Assembly: GCA_003725745.1 (NCBI GenBank) | Contig: RHDP01000001.1 | Span: forward strand, 62,001-126,000 | From: Streptomyces sp. I6 | Lineage (GTDB): Bacteria > Actinomycetota > Actinomycetes > Streptomycetales > Streptomycetaceae | DNA: 64,000 nt | Reading direction: 5' to 3' | Shown here: one piece after another, positions 7,577-35,972 of the stretch | How positions within the stretch are numbered: position 1 is the stretch's first letter | Layout: each line of letters opens with the position of its first letter | Program-made: the position numbers and the translations under genes | The notes under the pieces: model-generated | Databases searched by the model: none | Told to the model about the DNA's origin: nothing | What the model saw: the letters and a program-made list of their open reading frames with translations, nothing else

Positions 7577-8707
7577 TCAACCTCCTGAACCGGTGCGGTT
7601 GGCGCGGACGAGCAGCCACAGCAGTACCGGGGCGCCGAGCACCCCGGTGACGATCCCGGCCGGAAGCTCGGTGCCGGGGATCAGCTTCCGGGCGGCCAGA
7701 TCGGACACCAGCACGACGAGGGCGCCCGTCAGACCGGAGGCGACGGGCGGTGGGAGGGGCGTGCCCGCCAGCCGCTGGGCGATCTGCGGGGCGGCCAGCG
7801 CGACGAACGCCACCGGGCCGGCGGTCGCGGTGCCGAAGGCCACCAGCCCGACGGAGCAGACCAGTACGGCGATGCGCACGGCCTGTACGCGGACGCCGAG
7901 GCCCCGGGCGAGGTCGTCGCCCAGCTGGAGGGTCCGCAGCTGCCGCCCGAGCAGCAGGGCCGCCGGCAGGAGCACGGCCAGGGCGAGGGCGAGCGGGCCG
8001 ATCTGCTGCCAGGTGCGGGCGTTGAGGTTGCCGACGAGCCAGCCCAGGGCCGCCTGTGCCTCGAACTGCCGGCCGTGGGCCATGAGGTAGTCGGTGGCGC
8101 TGGTGCAGATCCACGCGACGCCGACGCCGACGAGGACGATCCGGTAGCCGGTGGTGCCCCGCCGCCATGCGAGCACGTACACCGCGAGCGCGGCGGTGAG
8201 CGCGCCGAGCAGTCCAAGGAACTGCGTGCCGGGGCCGAAGTCCCAGCCGAGGACGAGGCCGGCGACCACGGCGGTACCCGCACCCTGGGTGATGCCCATC
8301 ATGTCCGGACTCGCCAGCGGGTTGAGGGTCATGGTCTGGAGCAGCGCGCCCGAGACGCCGAAGGCGATGCCGACGAGCAGGCCTGCCACGGCCCTGGGCA
8401 GGCGGAGTTCGTGGACGATGAGCCGGGTCTCCGGGTCGCCCGCCCCGGCCACCGCCCGCAGCACCTCGGCGAGCGGGAGGGAGGCCTCGCCGGCGGACAC
8501 GCCCGCCAGGAACACGGCGCATACGGCGGCGGCCAGCACCGCGCAGACACCCAGCGTGCGGGGCCTGAGGACCCCGGAGGCGGGCGGGACGGCGAGCCGG
8601 TAGGCGATCCTGCCGGGAGAACGCCTCGGGGACGGTGCCCCGGGCACGGGTTCCCGGCCGTGCCCGGGGCCGGGTTCGCCGTGCCCGGGGGCGAGTTCGG
8701 TCGTCAT
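7577..8707 (-). CDS. FecCD-family ferric-siderophore permease (second subunit)
   Basis: A 376-residue integral membrane protein with about ten hydrophobic segments after a 45-residue Pro/Gly-rich cytoplasmic leader. FecCD hallmarks are HELRLPRAVAGLLVGIAFGV, SGALLQTMTLNPLASPDMMG (a conserved periplasmic and coupling region) and GPVAFVALAAPQIAQRL. It should pair with the permease encoded just upstream (ends 8711, 3-base gap) to form the translocation pore for the ferric siderophore. It corresponds to CchD. Confidence 0.93.
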   Translation of the reverse strand: MTTELAPGHGEPGPGHGREPVPGAPSPRRSPGRIAYRLAVPPASGVLRPRTLGVCAVLAAAVCAVFLAGVSAGEASLPLAEVLRAVAGAGDPETRLIVHELRLPRAVAGLLVGIAFGVSGALLQTMTLNPLASPDMMGITQGAGTAVVAGLVLGWDFGPGTQFLGLLGALTAALAVYVLAWRRGTTGYRIVLVGVGVAWICTSATDYLMAHGRQFEAQAALGWLVGNLNARTWQQIGPLALALAVLLPAALLLGRQLRTLQLGDDLARGLGVRVQAVRIAVLVCSVGLVAFGTATAGPVAFVALAAPQIAQRLAGTPLPPPVASGLTGALVVLVSDLAARKLIPGTELPAGIVTGVLGAPVLLWLLVRANRTGSGG

Positions 8708-8710
8708 GGG

Positions 8711-9766
8711 TCACAGCTCCGCGAGTCGTCGGCGGCGTACCGTCGCGATGAAGAAGGGCCCGCCGACGAAGGCGACCAGGACCCCCGCCTGGATCTCGAC
8801 CGGCCGGGCGACCAGCCGGCCCGCGATGTCCGCGGCCAGCAGCAGGCAAGGGGCGAGCAGCGCCGACAGGGGCAGCAGCCAGCGGTGGTCGGGGCCGATG
8901 CCCGCGTACCGGGCGAGGACGCGGGCGATATGCGGTACGACGAGGCCGACGAAGACCACGGGGCCGATGACGGCGACGGCACCGCCGGTGAGGAGGGTGA
9001 CGGCCACCACACCCCGGGCGCGCAGCGTCCCGGTCCCCAGTCCCAGGGATCTGGCGACGTCGTCGCCGAGGGCGAGGCCGTTGAGTCCGCGGGCGCACGA
9101 GAGGGCGAGCACGGTGCCGAGCGCGAGGAACGGCAGCACCCGCAGCAGGACGTCACCGTCCTGGCCGGCGAGGGAGCCCGCCGACCAGAAGCGGTAGCGG
9201 TTGAGGGCGTCGGGGTCGGTCAGGGCCACGGCGCTGGTGAGGGAGAAGAGCACGGAGGTCACGGCGACGCCTGCCAGCGCGAGTTTGACGGGGGTGTACC
9301 CGGACCGGCCGAGTCCGCCGAGCAGTTGGACGAGGACGGTCGCGGCCAGGGCGCCGGCGAACGCGAACCAGATGTGGCCGTGGAGGGAGCCGAGGCCGAG
9401 GACTCCGGCGGAGAGCACGACGGCGAAGGCCGCGCCGGCGCTCACGCCGAGGATGCCGGGGTCCGCGAGCGGGTTGCGGGTCAGTGCCTGCATGAGCGCC
9501 CCGGACAGCCCCAGGGCGGCCCCGGTCACGAGCCCGAGGGCGGTGCGCGGGAGCCGGACGGACCAGATCACGTTGTCCACGCGGGAGTCGGGGGCCTCGC
9601 CGAACAGGGTGTCCCAGACCTGCCCGGGCGGGACGCTGAGGGCGCCCGACGCCAACGAGGCGCCGCACAGCGCCAGCAGCGCCCCCGCGGACAGCGCGAG
9701 CAGCAGTACTGCGCGGGGGCGTTTCGCCGCCCGGACCGCCAAGGTCCCCACGTCGCCTTCCTCCAC
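8711..9766 (-). CDS. FecCD-family ferric-siderophore permease (first subunit)
   Basis: A 351-residue, roughly ten-pass membrane protein of the BtuC/FecCD family. Hallmarks are SVRLPRTALGLVTGAALGL, SGALMQALTRNPLADPGILG and GPVVFVGLVVPHIARVL. It is the first gene of the uptake operon; its start lies about 77 bases from the iron box at 9843-9861, which it shares with the divergent NRPS. Tight spacing to the next permease and ATPase indicates one transcript. It corresponds to CchC. Confidence 0.93.
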   Translation of the reverse strand: MEEGDVGTLAVRAAKRPRAVLLLALSAGALLALCGASLASGALSVPPGQVWDTLFGEAPDSRVDNVIWSVRLPRTALGLVTGAALGLSGALMQALTRNPLADPGILGVSAGAAFAVVLSAGVLGLGSLHGHIWFAFAGALAATVLVQLLGGLGRSGYTPVKLALAGVAVTSVLFSLTSAVALTDPDALNRYRFWSAGSLAGQDGDVLLRVLPFLALGTVLALSCARGLNGLALGDDVARSLGLGTGTLRARGVVAVTLLTGGAVAVIGPVVFVGLVVPHIARVLARYAGIGPDHRWLLPLSALLAPCLLLAADIAGRLVARPVEIQAGVLVAFVGGPFFIATVRRRRLAEL

Positions 9767-9842
9767 GGTCGGGCCTGCGTCGGCCGCAGGACGAGTGCGG
9801 CCGGGGCGGCCCCTTCGGGGAAGCCCGCAGGCACCCTGTGAA

Positions 9843-9861
9843 TTAGGTAACCCTTACCTTA
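9843..9861. promoter_or_regulatory. Iron box between uptake operon and NRPS
   Basis: TTAGGTAACCCTTACCTTA is a 19-bp imperfect palindrome of the DmdR/IdeR class. It lies between the divergent permease operon (start 9766) and the NRPS (start 9923), placing uptake and synthesis under the same iron control. Confidence 0.92.
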
Positions 9862-9922
9862 GTATGACGGCGATCCCCGGCCCAGTGCCGGGACTCACCC
9901 GCTTGGGGAGGGACGGCAAGAG

Positions 9923-29262
<19,340 letters not shown>

Positions 29263-29364
29263 CGCCGGGACCGCGACGAGGACGTGTGCGGTGCCGGAAC
29301 CGGGGACAGCGACGTGCATGGTGGTGCCGGAGCAAGGGCCACGGCAGGAGGAGGAGACCAGATC

Positions 29365-29574
29365 ATGACCAATCCGTTCGAGGACGCCGACGGCGTCTAC
29401 CGGGTGCTCGTCAACGACGAGAACCAGCACAGCCTGTGGCCCGACTTCACGGCGGTGCCGGCCGGCTGGCGGGCCGTCCACGGCCCCGCCTCCCGGCAGT
29501 CCTGCCTGGACTACGTCGAGACCCACTGGACGGACATGCGGCCCAGGAGCCTGGCCGAGTCGATGGACGGCTGA
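29365..29574 (+). CDS. mbtH: MbtH-like NRPS accessory protein
   Basis: A 69-residue protein with the full MbtH signature: NPFED at the start, [35 protein letters not shown] and [10 protein letters not shown]. MbtH proteins bind adenylation domains and are often needed for their folding or activity. The ATG at 29365 follows GGAGGAGGAG; an upstream extension to 29284 is not conserved. It lies 102 bases after the NRPS stop, so it is likely co-transcribed. It corresponds to CchK of the coelichelin cluster. Confidence 0.96.
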   Translation: MTNPFEDADGVYRVLVNDENQHSLWPDFTAVPAGWRAVHGPASRQSCLDYVETHWTDMRPRSLAESMDG

Positions 29575-29648
29575 CGTGCGGGGCGCTGGGGTACCGGGCG
29601 GCTGAGGTACCGGGCGGCTGACGTACGGGGCGGCTGACGTACGGGCGG
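29570..29648 (+). repeat. Five tandem 15-16-bp repeats at the end of mbtH
   Basis: GCTGACGTACGGGGCG-type units start at 29570, 29585, 29601, 29617 and 29633. The first unit contains the mbtH stop codon. I see no coding role. It may be a replication-slippage minisatellite. Confidence 0.85.
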
Positions 29649-29680
29649 CGGTGTGGGCCGCGGCGGACACACGCGGACCG

Positions 29681-29714
29681 GGGGCCGGCCGCGGAGTCCA
29701 CCGCGGCCGGCCCC
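29681..29714. terminator. Bidirectional hairpin terminator after mbtH
   Basis: A perfect 14-bp stem (GGGGCCGGCCGCGG at 29681-29694 with its complement at 29701-29714) closes a 6-base loop. It lies between convergent mbtH and the siderophore-binding lipoprotein gene. Confidence 0.85.
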
Positions 29715-29732
29715 GTACGTGCGCAAACGGTG

Positions 29733-30818
29733 TCAGGAAGCGGGCTGCCGGACCTCGGTGGAGGGAGAGCCGTCGACGGCCGCCGCGAGCTGCGGAGCCA
29801 GCCGGTCGATGACGTACGGCAGGCTGAGCACCGACACGAAGGACGTGGCGTGACCGTAGTCGCTGGTCTCGTCGATGAAGACCTCGCGGCCCTCCTTCAC
29901 CACCGCGAGGTCCCGGTACGAGGCGTCCCGGTGCAGCTTCAGCGTGTCCTTCGCCACGTCGCCGACGATCCAGACGACGGCTCCCTGGTCGAGCAGGTCG
30001 ATGCGCTCCTTGCTGATGCCGGCCCCGAACCGGTCGCCGATCGCGGCGTCCAGGCCGTCGGGTACGGCGAATCCGAGGCCGGTGAGGACACGTGAGCGGG
30101 GGTCCTGGCTGCCGAAGACGAAGATGCCCTCGTACGGCGTGGCCACGACGGCGGTGGCGCCCCGGAAGCCGGGGTGCTCCCGGGCGGTGGCCGCGATCTC
30201 CGCCTCGACGGACTCGACGGCCTTCGCCGCCTCGTCCGCCTTGCCGAGCGCGCGTCCCACGGTCCTCGTCTGCTCCTGCCAGGGGATGCCGTAGTCGTTG
30301 TGCTCCTTCGGCTGCGCGACCACGGGGGCGAACGCGGACAGGGACGTGTACTGCTCCTTGGTCAGTCCGCCGTAGAGCGCCAGGATCAGGTCCGGCTTGA
30401 GAGCCGCGATCCGCTCCACCTGGGGGCCGGTCCCGGTGTCCTTGAGCACGGTCGGGGCCGGGCCGCCGCCCAGTTCGGGCCGTGCCCAGGGTCCGATGGC
30501 GCCCTCGTAGCCGCCGAGCCACTCGGTCGTACCGACCGGGACCTCGCCGAGGGCGAGCACCGCGTCCTGGTCGGTGAGGCCGACGGTGACGATCCGCTCG
30601 GGTTCGGACGTGATCGTGGTACTGCCGTACTTGTGCGCGATGGTGACCGGGAAGGCGTCCCCGCCGCCGGACGCACCGGCCCCGGGTGCGGATTCGCCGG
30701 TACCGGGGCCGGGGCCGGGGCCGGAGCCGGAGCCCCCGCCGCACGCGGCGGTGGCGAGCAGGATGACGGCGGAGGCCAGCGCGGCGGAGAGGCGTGGAAC
30801 TCTGCGGGAGCGGGGCAT
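29733..30818 (-). CDS. Ferric-siderophore-binding lipoprotein (FepB/FhuD class)
   Basis: A 361-residue lipoprotein. The signal peptide ends in the lipobox LLATAAC with Cys at residue 26, followed by a Gly/Pro/Ser linker and then a periplasmic-binding-protein-like fold. Features are ITSEPERIVTVGLTDQDAVLALGEVPVG, the LKPDLILALYGGLT turn and a long central helix (about residues 190-215), typical of class III binding proteins for iron siderophores. It should capture the ferric complex outside the membrane and deliver it to the FecCD permeases (equivalent to CchF). It lies 120 bases downstream of the exporter genes on the same strand and may share their iron-controlled promoter. Confidence 0.93.
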   Translation of the reverse strand: MPRSRRVPRLSAALASAVILLATAACGGGSGSGPGPGPGTGESAPGAGASGGGDAFPVTIAHKYGSTTITSEPERIVTVGLTDQDAVLALGEVPVGTTEWLGGYEGAIGPWARPELGGGPAPTVLKDTGTGPQVERIAALKPDLILALYGGLTKEQYTSLSAFAPVVAQPKEHNDYGIPWQEQTRTVGRALGKADEAAKAVESVEAEIAATAREHPGFRGATAVVATPYEGIFVFGSQDPRSRVLTGLGFAVPDGLDAAIGDRFGAGISKERIDLLDQGAVVWIVGDVAKDTLKLHRDASYRDLAVVKEGREVFIDETSDYGHATSFVSVLSLPYVIDRLAPQLAAAVDGSPSTEVRQPAS

Positions 30819-30938
30819 CGGTCGTTCCTTCGTTCGGGCTCCGGTGGAGCGGCGGTGCGGGGTCTCGGGGCGAGGGTGGCGGTGCGGAGGTGGGGTCTGG
30901 GCGGTCGTAGGGGGCCGGGCCGGTCGTGCCGGGGTCCG

Positions 30939-32813
30939 CTAGGCGCCGGTGTCACGCGCTTCCGACCATGCCTCCCACAGCGATGCGTAGCGGCCCCGGG
31001 CGGCGCGCAGTTCGTCGTGGGTGCCGGACTCGACGATCCGCCCGGACTCCATGACGACGATGCGGTCGGCCGCCGCAGCCTGGCTGAGCCGGTGGGCGAC
31101 GACGAGTGCCGTCCGGCCGTCCACGGCGCGCGCCACCGCCTTCTCGAGCGCGCGCGCTCCGGCGCTGCCCGCTTCGGCGGTGGCCTCGTCCAGGATCACC
31201 AGCGGCGGGTCGGCGAGGACGAGCCGGGCGAGGGCGAGGGCCTGCGTCTTCGCCCCGTCGAGCCGGTGCCCGCCGCCGCCGACCACGGTGCCGAGGCCGT
31301 CGGGAAGTTCCTCCGCCCAGGCGAGGGCGTCCACGCGGTCGAGCGCGGCGCGCAGTTCACCGTCGGTGGCGCCGGGTCCGGCCAGCCTCAGGTCGTCGGC
31401 GAGGAGCCCCGCGAACACATGGGTCTCCTGGGTGATCAGGGCGACCGTGCCGCCCGCGGCCACGGGGCCGAGTTCCGTGGGCGGGGCTCCTCCGACCAGG
31501 ACCGTGCCGGTGGCCGGCGGCTGGATACCGGCGATCAGCCTGGCCAGGGTGGTCTTGCCCGCTCCGCTCGGGCCGACGAGCGCGACCCGTTCGCCCTGGC
31601 GGATCGTCAGGTCGATGTCGTGCAGCACGGGATGTCCCGGCCGGTAGGCGTGGCCCACGCCCCGCACGATGACCTCGGTGCCGCCGGCCACCCGGCGGCG
31701 GACCGGATCCCGAGGCGGGGGCCGGTCGGTGACGCCGACGAGCCGGGCCAGGCTCGCGTGGGCCGACTGGGCGTCGTCGAGCAGGACCAGGGCCGCGTTG
31801 ACCGGGGTGAAGAGGCTGTGGAAGTAGAGGGCGGCCGCGGTCGCCGTGCCGACGGACGCCGCGCCCTGGCGGACCAGCCAGTAGCCGGTGACCAGAACCG
31901 CGGCGAGACCCAGGTACTCGGCGATGTGCAGCCTGCTGTAGAAGCCGAGCACCAGCCGCACCCCGCGCATGGTCAACCGGACCACGGACCAGGACCGGTC
32001 GGCGACGCGCCGGGTGTGCTCCCGCTCCAGGCGGTAGGCGCGCAGGGTGGATCCGCCGCCGATGGTGTCGAGCAGCTGCTGCTGCTGGGCGCTCCCCGCC
32101 ACGCGCTGCTCCGCGTAGAGCGGCACCGCGCGGCGTACGTACCAGCGCGCGGTGAGCGCCTGGACGGGCACCGCGATCAGCGCGGCCAGCAGGAACCGCC
32201 AGTCGAGCAGGGCCAGTGCCCCGAGGGTGAGGACGATGGTGAGGAGCGAACGGGCCAGTTCGGGCAGGGCGTTGCGCACGGCTTCGGCGATCAGGGACAC
32301 ATCGGCGGTGACCCGGGCCGTCAGGTCCCCGGCGCCGGCCTTCTCGACGCGGTCGAGCGGCAGTTCGAGGGCCCGCTCGACGAAGCGCTCGCGCAGCCGG
32401 GCCAGTGTCGTCTCGCCCAGCCGGGAGATCAGGGAGAGCCCGAGCCCGGTGGCGGCCCCCTGGCCCACGGCGACGGCGACGAGCAGCGCGGCGGTGAGGG
32501 TGACGGCGTCGGCCGGCCCGCGCCCGGCGGCGAGATCGACGATCCGGCCCAGCAGCGGCTGAACGAGCAGGCCCACGGCGGTGGCGGCGGTCATGACGGC
32601 GAAGGCGGTGACCGCCAGGGCGCGCTGCGGGCGCAGCAGCCGGGCGACGGCGGCACGGGTACGGGCCGGGGTGGCGACGGGAAGCAGCGGACTCGCGCCG
32701 GGCGGAGGGCCGTTGGGTCCGTCAGGGCCGTCAGGGCGGCCGGGGTCGTCCGGTCCGTCAAAGCCGTCAGGGCGGCCGGGGTCGTCCGGTCCGTCGGCCC
32801 GGGGTCCGGTCAC
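30939..32813 (-). CDS. ABC exporter half-transporter, catalytic Walker A/B, degenerate signature
   Basis: A 624-residue fused TMD-NBD protein with six predicted membrane helices, then an ATPase domain. Walker A (GPSGAGKTTLARLI), Walker B (VILDEATAEAGS) and the switch His (VVAHRLSQ) are intact, but the signature reads LDGAKTQALAL rather than LSGGQ. This complements its partner, which has a good signature and broken Walker motifs. A 40-residue Asp/Gly/Pro repeat (PDDPGRPDG) heads the protein. It overlaps the upstream gene by four bases, indicating translational coupling. The likely role is siderophore export, as for the exporter genes of other Streptomyces hydroxamate clusters. An IrtAB-like uptake or reduction role is less likely because no siderophore-interacting domain is present. 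Confidence 0.88.
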   Translation of the reverse strand: MTGPRADGPDDPGRPDGFDGPDDPGRPDGPDGPNGPPPGASPLLPVATPARTRAAVARLLRPQRALAVTAFAVMTAATAVGLLVQPLLGRIVDLAAGRGPADAVTLTAALLVAVAVGQGAATGLGLSLISRLGETTLARLRERFVERALELPLDRVEKAGAGDLTARVTADVSLIAEAVRNALPELARSLLTIVLTLGALALLDWRFLLAALIAVPVQALTARWYVRRAVPLYAEQRVAGSAQQQQLLDTIGGGSTLRAYRLEREHTRRVADRSWSVVRLTMRGVRLVLGFYSRLHIAEYLGLAAVLVTGYWLVRQGAASVGTATAAALYFHSLFTPVNAALVLLDDAQSAHASLARLVGVTDRPPPRDPVRRRVAGGTEVIVRGVGHAYRPGHPVLHDIDLTIRQGERVALVGPSGAGKTTLARLIAGIQPPATGTVLVGGAPPTELGPVAAGGTVALITQETHVFAGLLADDLRLAGPGATDGELRAALDRVDALAWAEELPDGLGTVVGGGGHRLDGAKTQALALARLVLADPPLVILDEATAEAGSAGARALEKAVARAVDGRTALVVAHRLSQAAAADRIVVMESGRIVESGTHDELRAARGRYASLWEAWSEARDTGA

Positions 32814-34576
32814 GCCAGCACCGCCGCTCGGTAGTCGGCATGGGTGCCGGCCAGGTGCCCGTGGTCGCCGGTGGCCGTGACCTTGCCGTCCTGCAGCAGG
32901 ACCACCCGGTCGGTCACGGCGAGCAGTGCGGGGCTGCTGGTGACGAGCACGGTCGTGCGGCCCCGGCGGATCTCCTTGATACCGGCGGCCATCCGCATCT
33001 CGGTAACGGCGTCGACGGCGGTGGACGGCTCGTGGAGGACGAGCACGGGGGCGTCGGCGGCCAGGGCTCTGGCCAGGGCGACGCGCTGCCGCTGACCGCC
33101 GGACAGCGAGCGTCCGCGTGCGGTGACCGGGGTGGCGGCACCGTCGGGCAGGGAGCGGGCGACCTCGTCGGTGCCCGAGGCGGCCATCGCGGCGGACGGG
33201 CTCACGGTGCGGCGTCCACCGGCCGGGGCGGGGGCTGCGGTGACGTTCTCCAGGAGCGTGCCCTCGAACAGGTCCGCGTCGTGCTCGGCCACGAGGATCG
33301 CACCGCGCGCCTGCGACAGGTCCAGCATGGTGAGGGCCCTTCCGTCGAGTTCGACGGCACCGTGCTCGGGGTCCGACCGGCGGCCCAGGCAGTGCAGCAG
33401 TGCCGAGGCGTCAGCGGGACGCGTGGTGACGACGCCGACGGTCTCCCCCGCCGCGATGTCGAGGTCGACCGCGCGCAGGGGACCGTGGGAGAGGTTCCGC
33501 AGGTGCAGGCGGCCCGCGACGGGCAGCGGCCGTACGGGAGCGCCGGGGAGTCGCGGCACCGTGCTCACCGCGGGACGGGCACCGAGGACCCCGGCGATGC
33601 GCGCGGCCGACGCCCGGCCCTGGGCCAGTTCCGCGTTGACCCAGGAGAACTCGGAGAGCGGGCCGATGAGGAAGAGCGCCAGTGCGACGCACGACACGAG
33701 TTCGCCGATACCGATGTCGCCGCGGGCGGCCAGCCGGCCGCCGACGAGCGCGACGAGCGCGACAAGGGCTCCGGTGAGCAGGGTCACGACCCCGTTCTGC
33801 CACGCCTCGGCGCGGGCCGCCCGTAAGGTCGCGGACAGCGAGTCGCGGCTGATGCCGCGGTAGCGGTCGGCGGCCGCGGGCTCGGCGCCGATGCCCTTCA
33901 GCACGCGGAGACCGGCCACGAGGTCCGCTGCGACGCCCGCTGCGCGCGCCGCGCACTCCTGCTCGGTCTCACTGCGCCGCTCCAGCGGTCTGCTCAGCAG
34001 GTGCCCCAGCCACAGCAGCAGCGGGGTCCCGAGCAGCACGAGCAGACCGAGGGTGACGGACACTCTGAGCAGGACCACCGCGCCCACCGCGAGGCCCGCG
34101 GCCGCACCGGTGCCGACGATCACCGCCATGGCGACGGCGCCGACCCTTCTGGCGTCCTCGGTCGCGATGCCGGCCAGCTCGCCGGGCAGCCGGCCCTCCT
34201 CCGCCCCGCCTTCGGGTGCGAGGACGCGTTCGACGAGCGCGACACGGAGCCGGTGGGCGGCGGTGAGCGAGGCGCGTTCGCCGGCGCGGGCGCCGTACCG
34301 GAAACCGTAGGAGAGTCCGACGTAGACGACGGCGAGTACGCCGAGCCACAGCGTCAGTCCAGCGGCGTCCCCCTCGACGACTCCCCGATCGATGGCCAGT
34401 CCGATGAGGACGGGGACGAGCGCCTCGCCGGCCTGATGGCACGCCCCGAGGAGCACGCCGAGCGCGACGGAGGCGCGGCAGCCGCGGATGGACTGCCGCA
34501 GGACGTCCCGTCCCCGGAGCTCCGGCTTCCCCACCCATCCCTCCGGATACGGCTCAGAAGTGCCCAGGAACCGCAC
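32810..34576 (-). CDS. ABC exporter half-transporter, degenerate Walker motifs, intact signature
   Basis: A 588-residue fused TMD-NBD protein. The position of Walker A reads VVTTRPADASALL, with no GxxGxGKT. Walker B reads VLVLHEPSTAVD, with His for Asp. The switch His is replaced (VLVTSSPALL). The signature RSLSGGQRQRVALARAL is perfect. Paired with the downstream half, the two make one competent and one dead nucleotide site, as in asymmetric heterodimeric exporters. The GTG start at 34576 lies only seven bases from an iron box. It is the first gene of the exporter-lipoprotein group, so the group is likely iron-repressed and the transcript nearly leaderless; a downstream start is possible. Confidence 0.88.
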   Translation of the reverse strand: MRFLGTSEPYPEGWVGKPELRGRDVLRQSIRGCRASVALGVLLGACHQAGEALVPVLIGLAIDRGVVEGDAAGLTLWLGVLAVVYVGLSYGFRYGARAGERASLTAAHRLRVALVERVLAPEGGAEEGRLPGELAGIATEDARRVGAVAMAVIVGTGAAAGLAVGAVVLLRVSVTLGLLVLLGTPLLLWLGHLLSRPLERRSETEQECAARAAGVAADLVAGLRVLKGIGAEPAAADRYRGISRDSLSATLRAARAEAWQNGVVTLLTGALVALVALVGGRLAARGDIGIGELVSCVALALFLIGPLSEFSWVNAELAQGRASAARIAGVLGARPAVSTVPRLPGAPVRPLPVAGRLHLRNLSHGPLRAVDLDIAAGETVGVVTTRPADASALLHCLGRRSDPEHGAVELDGRALTMLDLSQARGAILVAEHDADLFEGTLLENVTAAPAPAGGRRTVSPSAAMAASGTDEVARSLPDGAATPVTARGRSLSGGQRQRVALARALAADAPVLVLHEPSTAVDAVTEMRMAAGIKEIRRGRTTVLVTSSPALLAVTDRVVLLQDGKVTATGDHGHLAGTHADYRAAVLA

Positions 34577-34582
34577 GACAAC

Positions 34583-34601
34583 TTAGGCAAGGCTAACCAT
34601 C
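34583..34601. promoter_or_regulatory. Iron box in front of the exporter genes
   Basis: TTAGGCAAGGCTAACCATC matches the DmdR/IdeR iron box; its right half is less perfect than in the other two boxes. It sits immediately upstream of the exporter start (34576). Confidence 0.85.
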
Positions 34602-35000
34602 TTTGATGCCGTTGACCACCCCTCCGGAGGAGGAGTCGCCCCATCCGGACCAGGGGACGGCGCCTCGGGCCGCCCGGGCACCCTCTCTTCGACCTGCCGC
34701 CCGGGCATCTCCCGGACCCGCCGCCGGGGCGACCCGCCACCGAGGGCCGGTGCCACCGCAGACCACGCCCAGACCAACACAAACCGTCACGCAAACCACC
34801 GCAAAACATCATCACCCACCACAGACCATCGCTGGCCACCACCGGCCACCATCCACCGCCGGCTCCCGCCGGAACGGCCGGGCACCCGTTGCGGCCCGGT
34901 TCCCCGCGGAACACCCAGCCGGCTCCCCGCAGAGCACTTATCCGGACAACAGGCGCATCGGCGCATACTCGGTAGTGAGCAGTGGGACGAAGACTGGAGT
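34602..35000. other. Intergenic region between exporter and htpX-like gene
   Basis: About 400 bases with no supportable gene. The + strand carries Pro/Arg/Thr-rich frames and short CCACC/CACCA-type degenerate repeats (34795-34865). The htpX-like promoter should lie near 34930-34990, where the sequence is locally A+T-richer. I see no clear terminator. Confidence 0.5.
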
Positions 35001-35923
35001 GTGAGCCGGATGCCAGGATCCCGTTCTCGTTCGCGGTATGCACCCGACCGGGGACTGACCACCCGCATGGTGACGACGATGTTCCTGATCGGACTGCTGT
35101 ACGTGGTCTTCGTCGGCGTGCTGCTGGCCATCCTCCGCGACTCCTGGTTCCTCGTCCTGGTGATCGCCGGCGGTCTGTTCGTCGTGCAGTTCTGGTTCAG
35201 CGACCGGATCGCCGCGTACAGCATGGGGGCGCGCGAGGTCACCCCGAGCAGGCACCCGAGCTGCACGGCGCCGTGGACCGGATCTGCGCCCTCGCCGACA
35301 TGCCCAAGCCCCGGGTGGCCATAGCCGACAGCGACGTGCCCAACGCGTTCGCCACCGGCCGCAACGAGAAGACCGCCCTCGTCTGCGCCACCACCGGTCT
35401 CCTGCGCCGCCTGGAGCCGGAGGAACTGGAGGGCGTGATCGCACACGAACTGTCGCACGTCGCCCACCGCGACGTCGTGGTGATGACCATCGCCTCCTTC
35501 CTCGGCGTACTCGCGGGGCTGATGGTGCGGGTCTGGCTCTACAGCGGGCTCAGCCGCGGCAGCCGCGACGTCAACACGGCCGTGGCGGTGCTGGTGGTCC
35601 CGCTGGTGAGCGCCGCCGTCTATGTGATCAGCTTCCTGCTGACCCGGCTGCTGTCCCGCTACCGGGAGCTGTCCGCCGACCGCGCCGCCGCACTGCTGAC
35701 CGGCCGCCCGTCGGCACTCGCGTCGGCGCTGACCAAGGTGACGGGCCAGATGGCCAGGATCCCGACGCGGGACCTGCGGAAGGCGGAGCCGTTCAACGCG
35801 TTCTGGTTCGCCCCGGCGTTCTCCTCCAAGGAGAGCCTCGGCAGGCTGCTCTCCTCCCACCCGACGCTGGAGCAGCGGCTGGACCAGCTGGGCAGGATCT
35901 CGCTGCAGCTCGGCCGCCCGTGA
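35001..35923 (+). CDS. htpX: HtpX-like M48 zinc metalloprotease (one -1 frameshift)
   Basis: After adding one base at the C run 35242-35245, the gene encodes 307 residues. Two N-terminal membrane helices (about residues 27-67) are followed by MPKPRVAIADSDVPNAFATG and the zinc motif HELSHVAH, then two more membrane segments, the third ligand region YRELSADRAAALL and HPTLEQRLDQL. This is membrane-bound HtpX, which degrades misfolded membrane proteins. Without the correction only the N-terminal 80 residues and a separate catalytic frame can be read. The GTG at 35001 was chosen; an ATG at 35010 is equally possible. It is followed 49 bases later by PspAB, its usual partner. Confidence 0.9.
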
Positions 35924-35972
35924 CCGGCCCGGCACCCTCCCGGCCCTCGTCCGAGTGACAAGGACTCGACCC

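Noticed and set aside
8075-9841. 588-residue + strand open frame across the permease genes
   Set aside because: Lies opposite two clear FecCD permeases. The His/Glu/Gly-rich composition is a strand artefact.
30174-32834. 886-residue + strand open frame opposite the binding protein and exporter
   Set aside because: Low-complexity Gly/Asp/Gln-rich antisense frame without domains.
30939-34576. IrtAB-type ferric-siderophore importer
   Set aside because: No siderophore-interacting/FAD domain is fused, and the cluster already has a FecCD importer, so export fits better.
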